Assembly (NCBI GenBank): GCA_006739055.1
Contig: AP019702.1
Location: 5,667,388-5,731,387, forward strand
Source: Allostella vacuolata
GTDB lineage: Bacteria > Pseudomonadota > Alphaproteobacteria > ATCC43930 > Allostellaceae
Length of the DNA stretch: 64,000 nucleotides
Direction: 5' to 3'
The position numbers and the translations under genes were made by a program. A model generated the notes under the pieces. The model was given only the letters and a program-made list of their open reading frames with translations, made no database searches and was not told the DNA's origin. Of this stretch, positions 25,985-33,379 are shown in pieces. The first letter of the stretch is position 1, and each line of letters begins with the position of its first letter.

Positions 25985-27400
25985 TCAGGGCACGGTCTCA
26001 CCATGCAGCCGGAGGTCGAGACCATCGCGCTCCATCTCCTCGTCGACACGGAGCCCCACCAACACATCGACGATCTTCAGGAGCACGAAGGAGGCGATCG
26101 CACACCACACGATGGTAACGAGAACGCCGACGATCTGGGCGATGACCTGGCCGCCATTGCCTTCGACCAGGCCGCTGACGCCGGCGACCACGGCACCGTC
26201 CGCGCCGGTCGTGGCGCTCATCGCGCCCACCGCGAAGACACCGGTCAGGATGGCGCCGACGATGCCGCCCATGCCGTGGATGCCGAACACGTCGAGCGCG
26301 TCGTCATAGCCCAGCGCGTGCTTCAGCCCGGTGCAGGCCCAGAAGCAGACCACGCCGGAGACCAGCCCGATGATCAGGCCGCCGGTCGGGGTGACGAAGC
26401 CGCAGGCCGGCGTGATCGCGACCAGGCCGGCGACGGCGCCGGAGATGATGCCGAGGATGCTGGGCTTGCCCTTGGTCAGCCACTCCGCGAACATCCAGGA
26501 CAGGCCGGCGGCGGCCGTGGCGATATGGGTCACCGCCATCACCATGCCGGCGCGCTCGCCCGCGGCCAGTGCCGAACCGGCATTGAACCCGAACCAGCCC
26601 ACCCACAGCAGCGACGCGCCGATCACCGACAGCGCCAGGTTGTGCGGCGGGAAGGGGTCCCGGCCGTAGCCGCGGCGCTTGCCGATCACCAGGGCCGCGA
26701 CCAGGCCGGCGATGCCGGAATTGATGTGCACCACCGTGCCGCCGGCGAAGTCGAGCACCGCGCCGGCGCCGAACGGGCCGGGATAGTCGGTCAGGCCGGT
26801 TCCGCCCAGGAAGCCGCCCGGTCCCCAGACCATGTGCGCCACCGGCGAGTAGACCACGATCGACCACAGGCCGCTGAACAGCAGCATGGCCGAGAACTTC
26901 ATGCGGTCGGCGACGGCACCGACGATGAGCGCCGGGGTGATGGCCGCGAAGGACAGCTGGAACATGAAGAACACGGTCTCGGGAATGGTCCCCGACAGCG
27001 TGCCCATTTCCACCCCGCCCATGAACATCTTGGACAGGCTGCCGACGAAGGCCGTGCCCTCGGCAAAGGCGATCGAATAGCCGATCACGAACCAGATCAG
27101 GCTGATGAGGCACATGCAGGCAAAGGACTGCATGAGCGTCGCCAGCACGTTCATCTTGCGGACCATGCCTGCGTAGAACAGCGCCAGGCCGGGGATGAGC
27201 ATCATCAGGACGAGCACCGTCGACGTCAGCATCCAGGCGGTATCGCCGGAATTCAGTGTCGGCGCGGTCTGGGCGAGCGCCGGGTCGGCGACGACAGCGG
27301 CAGCCGCGCCGGCGAGTGCCGGTATGAGCGCGGTCCGCGCACCGGGGCGCCGCTGCGCCGCCAGTTCGGCAGAAGTCTTGTGGTTGTTCGGCGACGTCAT
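25985..27400 (-). CDS. amt: Ammonium transporter (Amt/AmtB)
   Basis: A 471-residue ammonium channel. After a 40-residue N-terminal stretch ending in a signal-like hydrophobic run (ALIPALAGAAAAVVADPALAQ), about eleven membrane helices follow. Family motifs are clear: 'GDTAWMLTSTVLVLMM' at the start of the core, 'DFAGGTVVHINSG', 'WVGWFGFNAGSA' and 'DALDVFGIHGMGG'. The start at 27400 was chosen for the AGGAGAGGG 7 bp upstream; a longer open frame exists. A sigma-54-type promoter 100 bp upstream indicates induction under nitrogen limitation. The usual partner glnK (PII) is not adjacent, although glnD, the PII-modifying enzyme, is in the same window. Confidence 0.95.
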   Translation of the reverse strand: MTSPNNHKTSAELAAQRRPGARTALIPALAGAAAAVVADPALAQTAPTLNSGDTAWMLTSTVLVLMMLIPGLALFYAGMVRKMNVLATLMQSFACMCLISLIWFVIGYSIAFAEGTAFVGSLSKMFMGGVEMGTLSGTIPETVFFMFQLSFAAITPALIVGAVADRMKFSAMLLFSGLWSIVVYSPVAHMVWGPGGFLGGTGLTDYPGPFGAGAVLDFAGGTVVHINSGIAGLVAALVIGKRRGYGRDPFPPHNLALSVIGASLLWVGWFGFNAGSALAAGERAGMVMAVTHIATAAAGLSWMFAEWLTKGKPSILGIISGAVAGLVAITPACGFVTPTGGLIIGLVSGVVCFWACTGLKHALGYDDALDVFGIHGMGGIVGAILTGVFAVGAMSATTGADGAVVAGVSGLVEGNGGQVIAQIVGVLVTIVWCAIASFVLLKIVDVLVGLRVDEEMERDGLDLRLHGETVP

Positions 27401-27500
27401 CGAACCCTCTCCTGAGCAGCTCCTTGGCCCATCGTGCGCCTCCGGCGGCAATCCGGGACGCGTCCGCCCCTCTGGCATCAACAGGACGGTCCATCATGAG

Positions 27501-27516
27501 TCCAAAATTCGTGCCA
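27501..27516 (-). promoter_or_regulatory. Sigma-54 (-24/-12) promoter of amt
   Basis: On the minus strand the sequence is TGGCACGAATTTTGGA, identical to TGGCACG-N4-TTGCW except G for C at position 15. The full -24 element is intact and the spacing exact. Transcription would start near 27490, giving a leader of about 90 bases to the amt ATG. Confidence 0.65.
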
Positions 27517-27539
27517 AGGCGGTAGCCAGATGAATCGAT

Positions 27540-27579
27540 GGACTCGGCAGGAGTATTGCCTATAATTTAGGCGGAGTCC
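27540..27579. promoter_or_regulatory. Nested inverted repeat upstream of the amt promoter
   Basis: The outer arms GGACTC (27540-27545) and GAGTCC (27574-27579) enclose a second repeat GCCTA (27558-27562) / TAGGC (27568-27572) with an AT-rich loop. It sits 25-60 bp behind the amt -24 element, where an activator might bind. It does not match the usual NtrC site, and the role is unknown. Confidence 0.3.
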
Positions 27580-27592
27580 GAGCAGCTGCCAC

Positions 27593-27613
27593 AAAAAAGG
27601 CAGAATTCCTGCC
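27593..27613 (-). terminator. Rho-independent terminator after tadA
   Basis: Minus strand: a short stem GGCAG / CTGCC with a five-base loop, followed by TTTTTT. It begins about 10 bp after the tadA stop at 27624, so it closes the sulfite dehydrogenase-cytochrome-tadA run and insulates the amt promoter. Confidence 0.65.
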
Positions 27614-27623
27614 CTTGCATCTG

Positions 27624-28061
27624 TCAGATGCGCCGCGGGGAGAAGAAGCTGCGCAGCAGCTGGGCGGCGGCCCGTTCCTCGATGCCGCCATAGACCTCCG
27701 GGCGGTGATGGCAGGTGGCCTGGCCGAAGATGCGCGGGCCATGCTCCACGCCGCCCCCCTTGGGGTCGTAGGCTCCGAAATAGACCCGCCGGAGCCGGGC
27801 GAACGCGATCGCCTGCGCGCACATGGGGCACGGCTCCAGCGTGACGTAGAGGTCGCAGCCTGGAAGACGGGCGGACCCGGCGATGGCCGCCGCCTGGCGG
27901 ATCGCCAGCATCTCGGCGTGGGCGGTCGGGTCGCGATCGAGCTCGACCCGGTTGTGCGCGGCCGACAGTTCGCGACCGGTAATGCCGTCGACGAGGACGG
28001 CGCCGACCGGCACTTCCCCTGCCGCAGCGGCCGCCCGGGCCAGTTCCAGCGCGCGGAGCAT
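27624..28061 (-). CDS. tadA: tRNA-specific adenosine deaminase TadA
   Basis: A 145-residue zinc deaminase that converts A34 of tRNA-Arg(ACG) to inosine. The zinc site is complete: His48-x-Glu50 in TAHAEML and Cys78/Cys81 in EPCPMC. The RRVYFGAYDPKGGGVEHG and 'RPEVYGGI' segments near the C terminus are typical TadA features and help tell it from guanine or cytosine deaminases. The start is the first plausible ATG (28061), although the frame is open far upstream through the cytochrome gene. No good Shine-Dalgarno is visible. It lies 38 bp behind the cytochrome gene and ends at a terminator. Confidence 0.93.
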   Translation of the reverse strand: MLRALELARAAAAAGEVPVGAVLVDGITGRELSAAHNRVELDRDPTAHAEMLAIRQAAAIAGSARLPGCDLYVTLEPCPMCAQAIAFARLRRVYFGAYDPKGGGVEHGPRIFGQATCHHRPEVYGGIEERAAAQLLRSFFSPRRI

Positions 28062-28099
28062 CGGCGCCCAATGGCGGGTGCCGGCCAATGGCGCCAGGC

Positions 28100-28582
28100 C
28101 TACTGCCGGTTCAGGAACGGATTGGTGAAGCCGCGCTGACGGCGGGGCGGCAGGGCCTCGCTCAGATAGTCGAGGTACTTGTCGCGCTCTGCCCCCTCGA
28201 GCGGGGCCATCCCGTGCCGATCCGTCATCCAGGTCAGCAATTCGTCCCAGCGATCGCGGGCAAGCCCCTGGCGACGGATCAGTTCGGAACTGTGGCAGGC
28301 GGTGCAGAACCAGAAGATCTCTTCGCGATTGGGCCCCTCCGGCAGATTCTCCGGCACGTCGGCGACGTCCCGAACATAGCCCGTCGGCGGCGCGCCGGCC
28401 GCCGGCGCGGCCTGAGCCGGTGGGCTCGGTGCGGTCGGTGCAGGCGCGGCCGGCGGCCGGGTGGCGACCGGCGGCGGGGGTGGCTGCGGCTTGTCGCGCA
28501 GCCACCCGGCCTTGTCCGATCCGAGCACGGCGATCGTCAGCACGATGCAGAGCGTGGCGAGGCGTGCCGGTCCGAAGGCCAT
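28100..28582 (-). CDS. Monoheme c-type cytochrome, partner of the sulfite dehydrogenase (SorB/SorU-like)
   Basis: A 160-residue exported protein. Residues 5-21 form a membrane anchor or signal segment. A Pro/Ala-rich linker follows (about 31-67), then a small cytochrome domain with CTACH at 93-97. The likely distal ligand is a methionine in the 'TWMTDRHGM' region. It starts 13 bp after the sulfite oxidase-like gene, an arrangement seen for sorAB. It would take electrons from the molybdenum enzyme and pass them on to the respiratory chain. The long proline linker suggests that the heme domain is tethered to the membrane. Confidence 0.82.
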   Translation of the reverse strand: MAFGPARLATLCIVLTIAVLGSDKAGWLRDKPQPPPPPVATRPPAAPAPTAPSPPAQAAPAAGAPPTGYVRDVADVPENLPEGPNREEIFWFCTACHSSELIRRQGLARDRWDELLTWMTDRHGMAPLEGAERDKYLDYLSEALPPRRQRGFTNPFLNRQ

Positions 28583-28595
28583 GGTCGTCGTGCCC

Positions 28596-29903
28596 TCAGG
28601 CGTTGATCAGCACGGCCACCCGCTGGATGGCGTTGCCGCCATAGCCTTGCGGGTTCCAGTTGGCGGCGGCCGCGGGCTGCATGCGTCCCTTGCTGTCGGT
28701 GCCGCGAACCCACAACTCGAAATAGCCGGCGCTCGGCACGGTCACTTCCGTGCGCCAGTTCTGCCAGCAATACTTGTTGGGCGGTGCGTCGACCGCGCAG
28801 GCCTGCCAGGTCTGGCCGTAGTCGAAGCTTACATCGACCGCCTTGACGGTCTCTTCCCCTGCCCAGGCGTGGCCGCGCAGCGGAATCTTGCGGGTGCCGT
28901 CGGGCAGCTGGGTGCCGTTCTTCACATTGGTGATGATCGCCCGCACCGGCATGGATTCCAGGACCGCGAAGGTCTTCGGATCCGCCTTGCCGCCCGGGAC
29001 CATCGGGATCGTCGGCACCCGATAGGAGGTCCCGGTCATGCCCGGCCCGTCATGCTCGCGGTCCCGGACCCAGATCCGGGTCAGCCACTTGGACGACGCC
29101 GAGCCGGGATAGCCCGACGCGATCACCCGCAGGGGAAAGCCGTGAATGGGCGGCATCGGCTTGCCGTTCATCGCGAAGGCCAGGAGCGTGTGCTCCTCCA
29201 TCGCCTTGGCGATCGGCAGCCCGCGGGACAGCGTGATGCGCGCGGCATCGCCCGACAGGTGCGGGTCGGCCGCGTAGTGCCCGGTATAGACGGCCGACGG
29301 CTTCAGGCCCGCTGCCTGCAGCACGTCGCGCAACCGCACGCCGGTCCATTCCGCGTTGCCGACGCCGCCATTGGTCCACTGGTTGCCGCGCGCTTCCGGG
29401 TTGAAGAAGGCCCGGCCGTTGCCGCCGCACTCGAGCTGCAGCTTGTAGCTGACCGCGGGAAAGCGCTTCTTCAGTTCCCCCAGGGTCAGCTTGAGCGGCG
29501 TGTTGACCTCGCCGTCGATGGTCAGCTCCCAGGCATCGGGGTTGGCGGTCGGCTCCGGCACCTGGCCATTGTTGCGGATGAAGAACTTCTCGGTCGGCGT
29601 GACGTCGTCGTCCAGCAGGTATTCCGGCGCTTCGGCGACCAGCGGCCGATCGCCGAGGAGGGCGAGATCGGCCTTGCCGTCCATCTTCAGGATCTTCGGC
29701 GCGGCCGGTGCCGCACCTTGAGCCATGGCCGATGGCACCAGCCCCCGCGGCAGGCCGCCGGCGAACGGTAGGGCGGCGCCGACTGCCGCCCCCATGGCGG
29801 CTGCACCCGTGCCCATGAGGAGTGCGCGACGGCCGACGGCGAGTGCATCCTGCTGCTCCCGGCCATCGCGATGGAGTGCTTCGGTCTCCCGTCCCTTGCG
29901 CAT
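28596..29903 (-). CDS. Periplasmic sulfite oxidase/dehydrogenase, molybdopterin subunit (SorA/SoxC-like)
   Basis: A 435-residue enzyme. A twin-arginine signal (VGRRALLMG, Arg25-Arg26) is followed by a hydrophobic stretch and a probable cleavage after SAMAQ near 61. The molybdenum-ligand cysteine is Cys159 in LECGGNGR. Further family motifs are 'EWTGVRLRDVL', 'GFPLRVIASGYPGSASSKWL' and a C-terminal Mo-co dimerisation domain from about 300 ('RGHAWAGEETVKAVDVSFDYGQTW'). The enzyme oxidises sulfite to sulfate. Ribosome-binding site GGGAG lies 8 bp before the ATG. The downstream cytochrome gene supports a SorAB-type dehydrogenase; a role with the dioxygenase (if that one releases sulfite) is conceivable but unproven. 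Confidence 0.9.
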   Translation of the reverse strand: MRKGRETEALHRDGREQQDALAVGRRALLMGTGAAAMGAAVGAALPFAGGLPRGLVPSAMAQGAAPAAPKILKMDGKADLALLGDRPLVAEAPEYLLDDDVTPTEKFFIRNNGQVPEPTANPDAWELTIDGEVNTPLKLTLGELKKRFPAVSYKLQLECGGNGRAFFNPEARGNQWTNGGVGNAEWTGVRLRDVLQAAGLKPSAVYTGHYAADPHLSGDAARITLSRGLPIAKAMEEHTLLAFAMNGKPMPPIHGFPLRVIASGYPGSASSKWLTRIWVRDREHDGPGMTGTSYRVPTIPMVPGGKADPKTFAVLESMPVRAIITNVKNGTQLPDGTRKIPLRGHAWAGEETVKAVDVSFDYGQTWQACAVDAPPNKYCWQNWRTEVTVPSAGYFELWVRGTDSKGRMQPAAAANWNPQGYGGNAIQRVAVLINA

Positions 29904-30157
29904 CGTCTTCTCCCTTCGCCAGTCGTTCCCAAGCCCGCAGAATACGGATCATGCGCGCGCTGGCCACCCTGGGGTGATAAAAAACCGACGCGCCAGCGGT
30001 ACCGAGTATATTCCGCGCTCCACAGTACCGCAGGCCACGACTATTCTCACGCCGCGGCGCGATGGCCATCAAGAACTGGGGCCGTCAGGAATCGGGGCCA
30101 TCAAGAACCGGGGCCATCCGGAACTGGGGCGATCCAGGAAGAGGCGGCGGAACGTTC
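29904..30157. other. Divergent intergenic region with a 16-bp tandem repeat
   Basis: This 254-bp gap separates the sulfite dehydrogenase gene from the histidine kinase gene. Most of it is unremarkable, with an AT-richer stretch near 29978-30016. Its right end (30064-30143) consists of five imperfect 16-bp repeats, listed separately. No tRNA or small open frame with convincing signals is seen. Confidence 0.6.
30064..30143. repeat. Five tandem copies of a 16-bp repeat
   Basis: Units of GGCCATCAAGAACTGG type run head to tail at 30064, 30080, 30096, 30112 and 30128. Copies 1 and 3 differ by one base; copies 2 and 4 by two or three; the fifth is decayed after GGCGATCCAGGAA. The array ends 14 bp before the histidine kinase ATG. 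The unit length is not a multiple of three, so it is unlikely to encode protein. Confidence 0.85.
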
Positions 30158-32755
30158 ATGACCATGGAAGCGAACAAGGCCGACGCCCTGGCGACGGAAG
30201 TCCAGGCCGGGCCGACGCCGGAACGGCCGACGCGAAGCGGCGGCATCACCGCCCTGCTGATTGCCACCAACCTTTTCATCCTGGTGGTGGCCGGCGCCAT
30301 CGGGGCCTGGATGACCGACCGCTATGCCGATTTCGTGCGCAACTCGGACCGCAGCGCGGCGGCACGCATCATCGACTTCGCCACCAAGGAGATCCTGTGG
30401 ACGCAGCATCTGGGCGTGGTGCAGGGGCTCGCCGGCCTGATCGCGGAGAACCGGGACGTTCGCGCGCTCGTCGATGAGACCGACGAGGCCCGCATCCGGG
30501 CCGTGCTCGCCAACGAGTTCGGCCGCGACCTGCTGACCCGGGGCGATGTGCGGATGCTGGGGCTGTCGATCTATACGCCGGACCTGCGCAAGGTCGGCGA
30601 GCGGTGGGGGGACCGGACCACCGAGGCTCCTCCGCGCGAACCGCCGGCGACGCTGCTCGAGGCGCTGCGCGGCCGGTCTGCCCGGGACCGGCTGCGGCAG
30701 ATGGCGCGCGCCTGGGTCGATCGTGGCACGCCGGTGCTGACGGTGGTCGCGCCGCTGGGCGGCCTGCGGGTGGCGGGCTACGTCTTCGTCCATGTCGACC
30801 CGCTGACCGCGCTCGGCCGCATCGACGAGCGGGTCGGCATCGACGTGGCGATCCTGGAGCATGGCAGCGACCGGGTGCTGGCCAATCCGGACAACGTGCC
30901 GCCGCCGGCGGGGACGGTCGACGAGACCCGGGTCCCGCTTCTCAGTCCCGAAGGAGTCCCGTTCGCGGACGTGAAGCTCAGCCGCGACCTGACCCCGCTC
31001 GAGACCTTCCTGGATGCCGAGCTGCATCGCTCGATGACCATCTTCGTCGTGCTGGGCGGGCTCGCGGCACTGCTTGCGATCGGCACGGTGTGGATGGCCT
31101 TGCGGCGGGCGCGGCGGCGGGAGGATGCCTATGCGGCGGCCCTGGCCGAGCGCGCGCAGGCGCTGGAGGCCACCAACACCTACCTGATGACGGCCCGCGA
31201 CGAGGCGGAGGCGGCGCGGGCGGCGGCGGAGCGCGCGACGCAGGCGAAGTCGGAGTTCCTGGCGAACATGAGCCACGAGCTGCGGACGCCGCTCAACGCG
31301 ATCATCGGCTACAGCGAGATCCTGCTGGAGGAATCGGAGGACCAGGGGCTGGACGACTTCTCGCCGGACCTCGAGCGGATCCGCACGGCGGGCAAGCACC
31401 TGCTGACGATCATCAACGACATCCTGGACCTGTCGAAGATCGAGGCGGGGCGGATGGACGTGCATATCGAGGAGATCGACCTCGGCTTCCTGGTGCACGA
31501 GGTGGAGACGCTGATCCGGCCGCTGGCCGAGAAGAACGGCAACCGGCTGGAACTGGTGTGCCCGGACGACATCGGCCGGATGACGTCGGACAGCCAGAAG
31601 ATCAAGCAGTGCCTGCTGAACCTGGCCGGCAACGCCGCCAAGTTCACCAGCAACGGCACCATTCGCGTGGTCGTCACCCGGAACGTCGAGGAAGGCATCG
31701 GCATCGTCCGCTTCGCGATCGAGGATACCGGGATCGGGATGACGCAGGAGCAGATGGGCAAGCTGTTCCGGGCCTTCACCCAGGCGGATTCGTCGACGAC
31801 GAAGAAGTATGGCGGGACCGGCCTGGGGCTGGCGATCTGCAAGCACTTCGCGGCGATGCTGGGCGGCGACATCACGGTTTCCAGCACGGTCGGGGTCGGC
31901 ACCACCTTCTCCATGTGGCTGCCCGACCCGGCCCCGGGCGAGGTCGCGCCGATCCCGGCCGGCCATGCGATCGTGCGGCAGGGCGCGATCGCGGCCACCG
32001 GCGCCACCGGGCAGAAGATCCTGGTGGTGGACGATGATCCCAATGTCCACAACCTGCTGGGCGCCATCCTGGCCAAGGAGGGATTCCTGGCGCTCCACGC
32101 CTATTCGGGCGAGGAGGCGCTGGAGATGGCGCGGTCGGAGCGGCCGGCCCTGATCACGCTCGACGTGATGATGCCCAAGGTGAACGGCTGGTCGGTGCTG
32201 ACCGCGCTCAAGGCCGACGCCGACATCGACTACATCCCCGTCGTCATGGTGACGATCAGCGACGATCGCGGGCTCGGCTACTCTCTCGGGGCGGCCGAGT
32301 TCCTGACCAAGCCGATCGACCGCGCCCGCCTCGTCTCCGTCGTCCGCCGCTTCGCGACGGAATCGGCACCGCGCCCGGTCCTGCTGGTCGAGGACGATGC
32401 CGCCAACCGCGACCTGATGCGGCGCGCGGTGGAGGCGGCGGGACTCGACGCGGCCGAGGCGGAGAACGGGGTCCGCGGCCTGGACTGGCTGCGCCACAAT
32501 CCGGCGCCCTGCCTCATCCTGCTCGACCTGATGATGCCGGAGATGGACGGCTTCGGCTTCCTGGAGGAACTGCGCGCCGAGCCCTCCTGGCGGGACATCC
32601 CGGTGGTGGTGGTGACGGCGAAGACCCTGACCGCCCAGGAGCACGAGTATCTGAGCCACCGTACCCAGCAGGTGGTCGCCAAGGGCGACCAGACCACCGT
32701 CGACCTGGCCGAGGCGATCCGCAAATCGATCCCGGCGCCTCCCGCCAGCGCTTGA
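30158..32755 (+). CDS. Hybrid sensor histidine kinase with two receiver domains
   Basis: An 865-residue membrane kinase. Two membrane segments (about 29-50 and 293-315) bracket a periplasmic sensor domain of some 240 residues that I do not recognise. A coiled linker (about 325-360) leads to HisKA with phospho-His373 in NMSHELRTPLN, then the HATPase (N-box LAGNAAKFTSN near 487, 'KYGGTGLGLAI'). Receiver 1 spans about 621-735 with Asp669; receiver 2 spans about 742-860 with Asp790. There is no HPt or output domain, so the signal must pass to a separate partner. The start at 30158 follows a GGCGGAA stretch; the frame is open through the repeat array upstream. No regulator gene is adjacent. Confidence 0.92.
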   Translation: MTMEANKADALATEVQAGPTPERPTRSGGITALLIATNLFILVVAGAIGAWMTDRYADFVRNSDRSAAARIIDFATKEILWTQHLGVVQGLAGLIAENRDVRALVDETDEARIRAVLANEFGRDLLTRGDVRMLGLSIYTPDLRKVGERWGDRTTEAPPREPPATLLEALRGRSARDRLRQMARAWVDRGTPVLTVVAPLGGLRVAGYVFVHVDPLTALGRIDERVGIDVAILEHGSDRVLANPDNVPPPAGTVDETRVPLLSPEGVPFADVKLSRDLTPLETFLDAELHRSMTIFVVLGGLAALLAIGTVWMALRRARRREDAYAAALAERAQALEATNTYLMTARDEAEAARAAAERATQAKSEFLANMSHELRTPLNAIIGYSEILLEESEDQGLDDFSPDLERIRTAGKHLLTIINDILDLSKIEAGRMDVHIEEIDLGFLVHEVETLIRPLAEKNGNRLELVCPDDIGRMTSDSQKIKQCLLNLAGNAAKFTSNGTIRVVVTRNVEEGIGIVRFAIEDTGIGMTQEQMGKLFRAFTQADSSTTKKYGGTGLGLAICKHFAAMLGGDITVSSTVGVGTTFSMWLPDPAPGEVAPIPAGHAIVRQGAIAATGATGQKILVVDDDPNVHNLLGAILAKEGFLALHAYSGEEALEMARSERPALITLDVMMPKVNGWSVLTALKADADIDYIPVVMVTISDDRGLGYSLGAAEFLTKPIDRARLVSVVRRFATESAPRPVLLVEDDAANRDLMRRAVEAAGLDAAEAENGVRGLDWLRHNPAPCLILLDLMMPEMDGFGFLEELRAEPSWRDIPVVVVTAKTLTAQEHEYLSHRTQQVVAKGDQTTVDLAEAIRKSIPAPPASA

Positions 32756-32759
32756 TTCC

Positions 32760-32784
32760 GGGCGCCTTTGCCGAGATGGCGCCC
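32760..32784 (+). terminator. Stem-loop after the histidine kinase gene (weak terminator candidate)
   Basis: GGGCGCC (32760-32766) and GGCGCCC (32778-32784) form a perfect 7-bp stem with an 11-base loop, 5 bp after the stop. There is no T-run, so it could be Rho-dependent or only a stabilising hairpin. Confidence 0.35.
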
Positions 32785-32797
32785 GCCGCGGTATAGT
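32768..32797 (+). promoter_or_regulatory. Candidate sigma-70 promoter of the periplasmic rhodanese gene
   Basis: TTGCCG (32768-32773), 18 bp, then TATAGT (32792-32797; 5 of 6). The start would be near 32804. A perfect palindrome GTCCGG-TG-CCGGAC (32813-32826) follows at once, a possible operator in the leader. Confidence 0.4.
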
Positions 32798-32812
32798 GAG
32801 CGGGCCCTGATC

Positions 32813-32826
32813 GTCCGGTGCCGGAC
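32813..32826. promoter_or_regulatory. 14-bp palindrome in the rhodanese leader
   Basis: GTCCGG and CCGGAC are separated by TG, 24 bp before the chosen start codon. It could be an operator or a small mRNA hairpin. No regulator is adjacent. Confidence 0.35.
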
Positions 32827-32850
32827 GGTGGCGTCGAAAGGATGGACGCG

Positions 32851-33306
32851 ATGAAGAAGCGGATCGCAATTCTCGCCATGGTCGCTGCGCTGTCGGGCTG
32901 GTCGATCGCAGCCGCCGATGCCCAGACGCCCGCCCCCGCGGCGGCCCAGGCCGCGCCCATGGAGATCAAGGGGGCGAAGACGGTCGATGCGGAGAAGGTC
33001 ATCGACCTCATCGATGCCCACAAGAACCTGGTCATCGTCGATAACCGGCGCGCCGAGGATTTCGACGCGGGCCATATCGAAGGGGCGGTGCGGGTGCTCG
33101 ACACCGACCTGTCGGAAGCGCGGATGAGCCAGCTGGCGCCGCAGAAGGATCGGCCCCTGCTCTTCTACTGCAACGGGCTGAACTGCGGGCGTGCGGCCAA
33201 GGCCGTCCAGATGGCGCTCGGCTGGGGCTACCAGAACGTCCACTACTATGCGCTCGGCATGGACGAGTGGAAGAAGCTGCAGCTGCCGCTCACCACCGCC
33301 CAGTAG
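32851..33306 (+). CDS. Exported rhodanese-like protein
   Basis: A 151-residue protein with a cleavable signal peptide (MKKRIAILAMVAALSGWSIAAADA, cut near 24) and a rhodanese domain. The active loop reads FYCNGLNCGRAAKA: two cysteines and a loop longer than the normal CxxxxR. It resembles periplasmic rhodanese-like proteins with a CxxxxC loop (the kind found near PQQ-dependent or cytochrome genes), so disulfide or redox chemistry is as likely as sulfur transfer. The ATG at 32851 has AAGGA about 8 bp upstream; an ATG at 32842 is the alternative. Confidence 0.83.
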   Translation: MKKRIAILAMVAALSGWSIAAADAQTPAPAAAQAAPMEIKGAKTVDAEKVIDLIDAHKNLVIVDNRRAEDFDAGHIEGAVRVLDTDLSEARMSQLAPQKDRPLLFYCNGLNCGRAAKAVQMALGWGYQNVHYYALGMDEWKKLQLPLTTAQ

Positions 33307-33323
33307 GCCTCTGCGAGCCTGCA

Positions 33324-33351
33324 GCCGCAATCCGTCGGACCGGATTGCGGC
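33324..33351 (+). other. Strong stem-loop between the rhodanese and PuuD-like genes
   Basis: GCCGCAATCCG (33324-33334) and CGGATTGCGGC (33341-33351) are perfect complements of 11 bases with a six-base loop. It lies 18 bp after one stop and 28 bp before the next start. There is no T-run, so it is a terminator only in the Rho-assisted sense, or an mRNA-processing or stability hairpin. Confidence 0.6.
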
Positions 33352-33379
33352 CCCGGCTGGCGGGGCCTACATTCCGGCC

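Noticed and set aside
30101-32869. A long antisense open frame (about 920 codons) opposite the histidine kinase
   Set aside because: Same cause: low-complexity Arg/His-rich composition, no family motifs and no ribosome-binding site.
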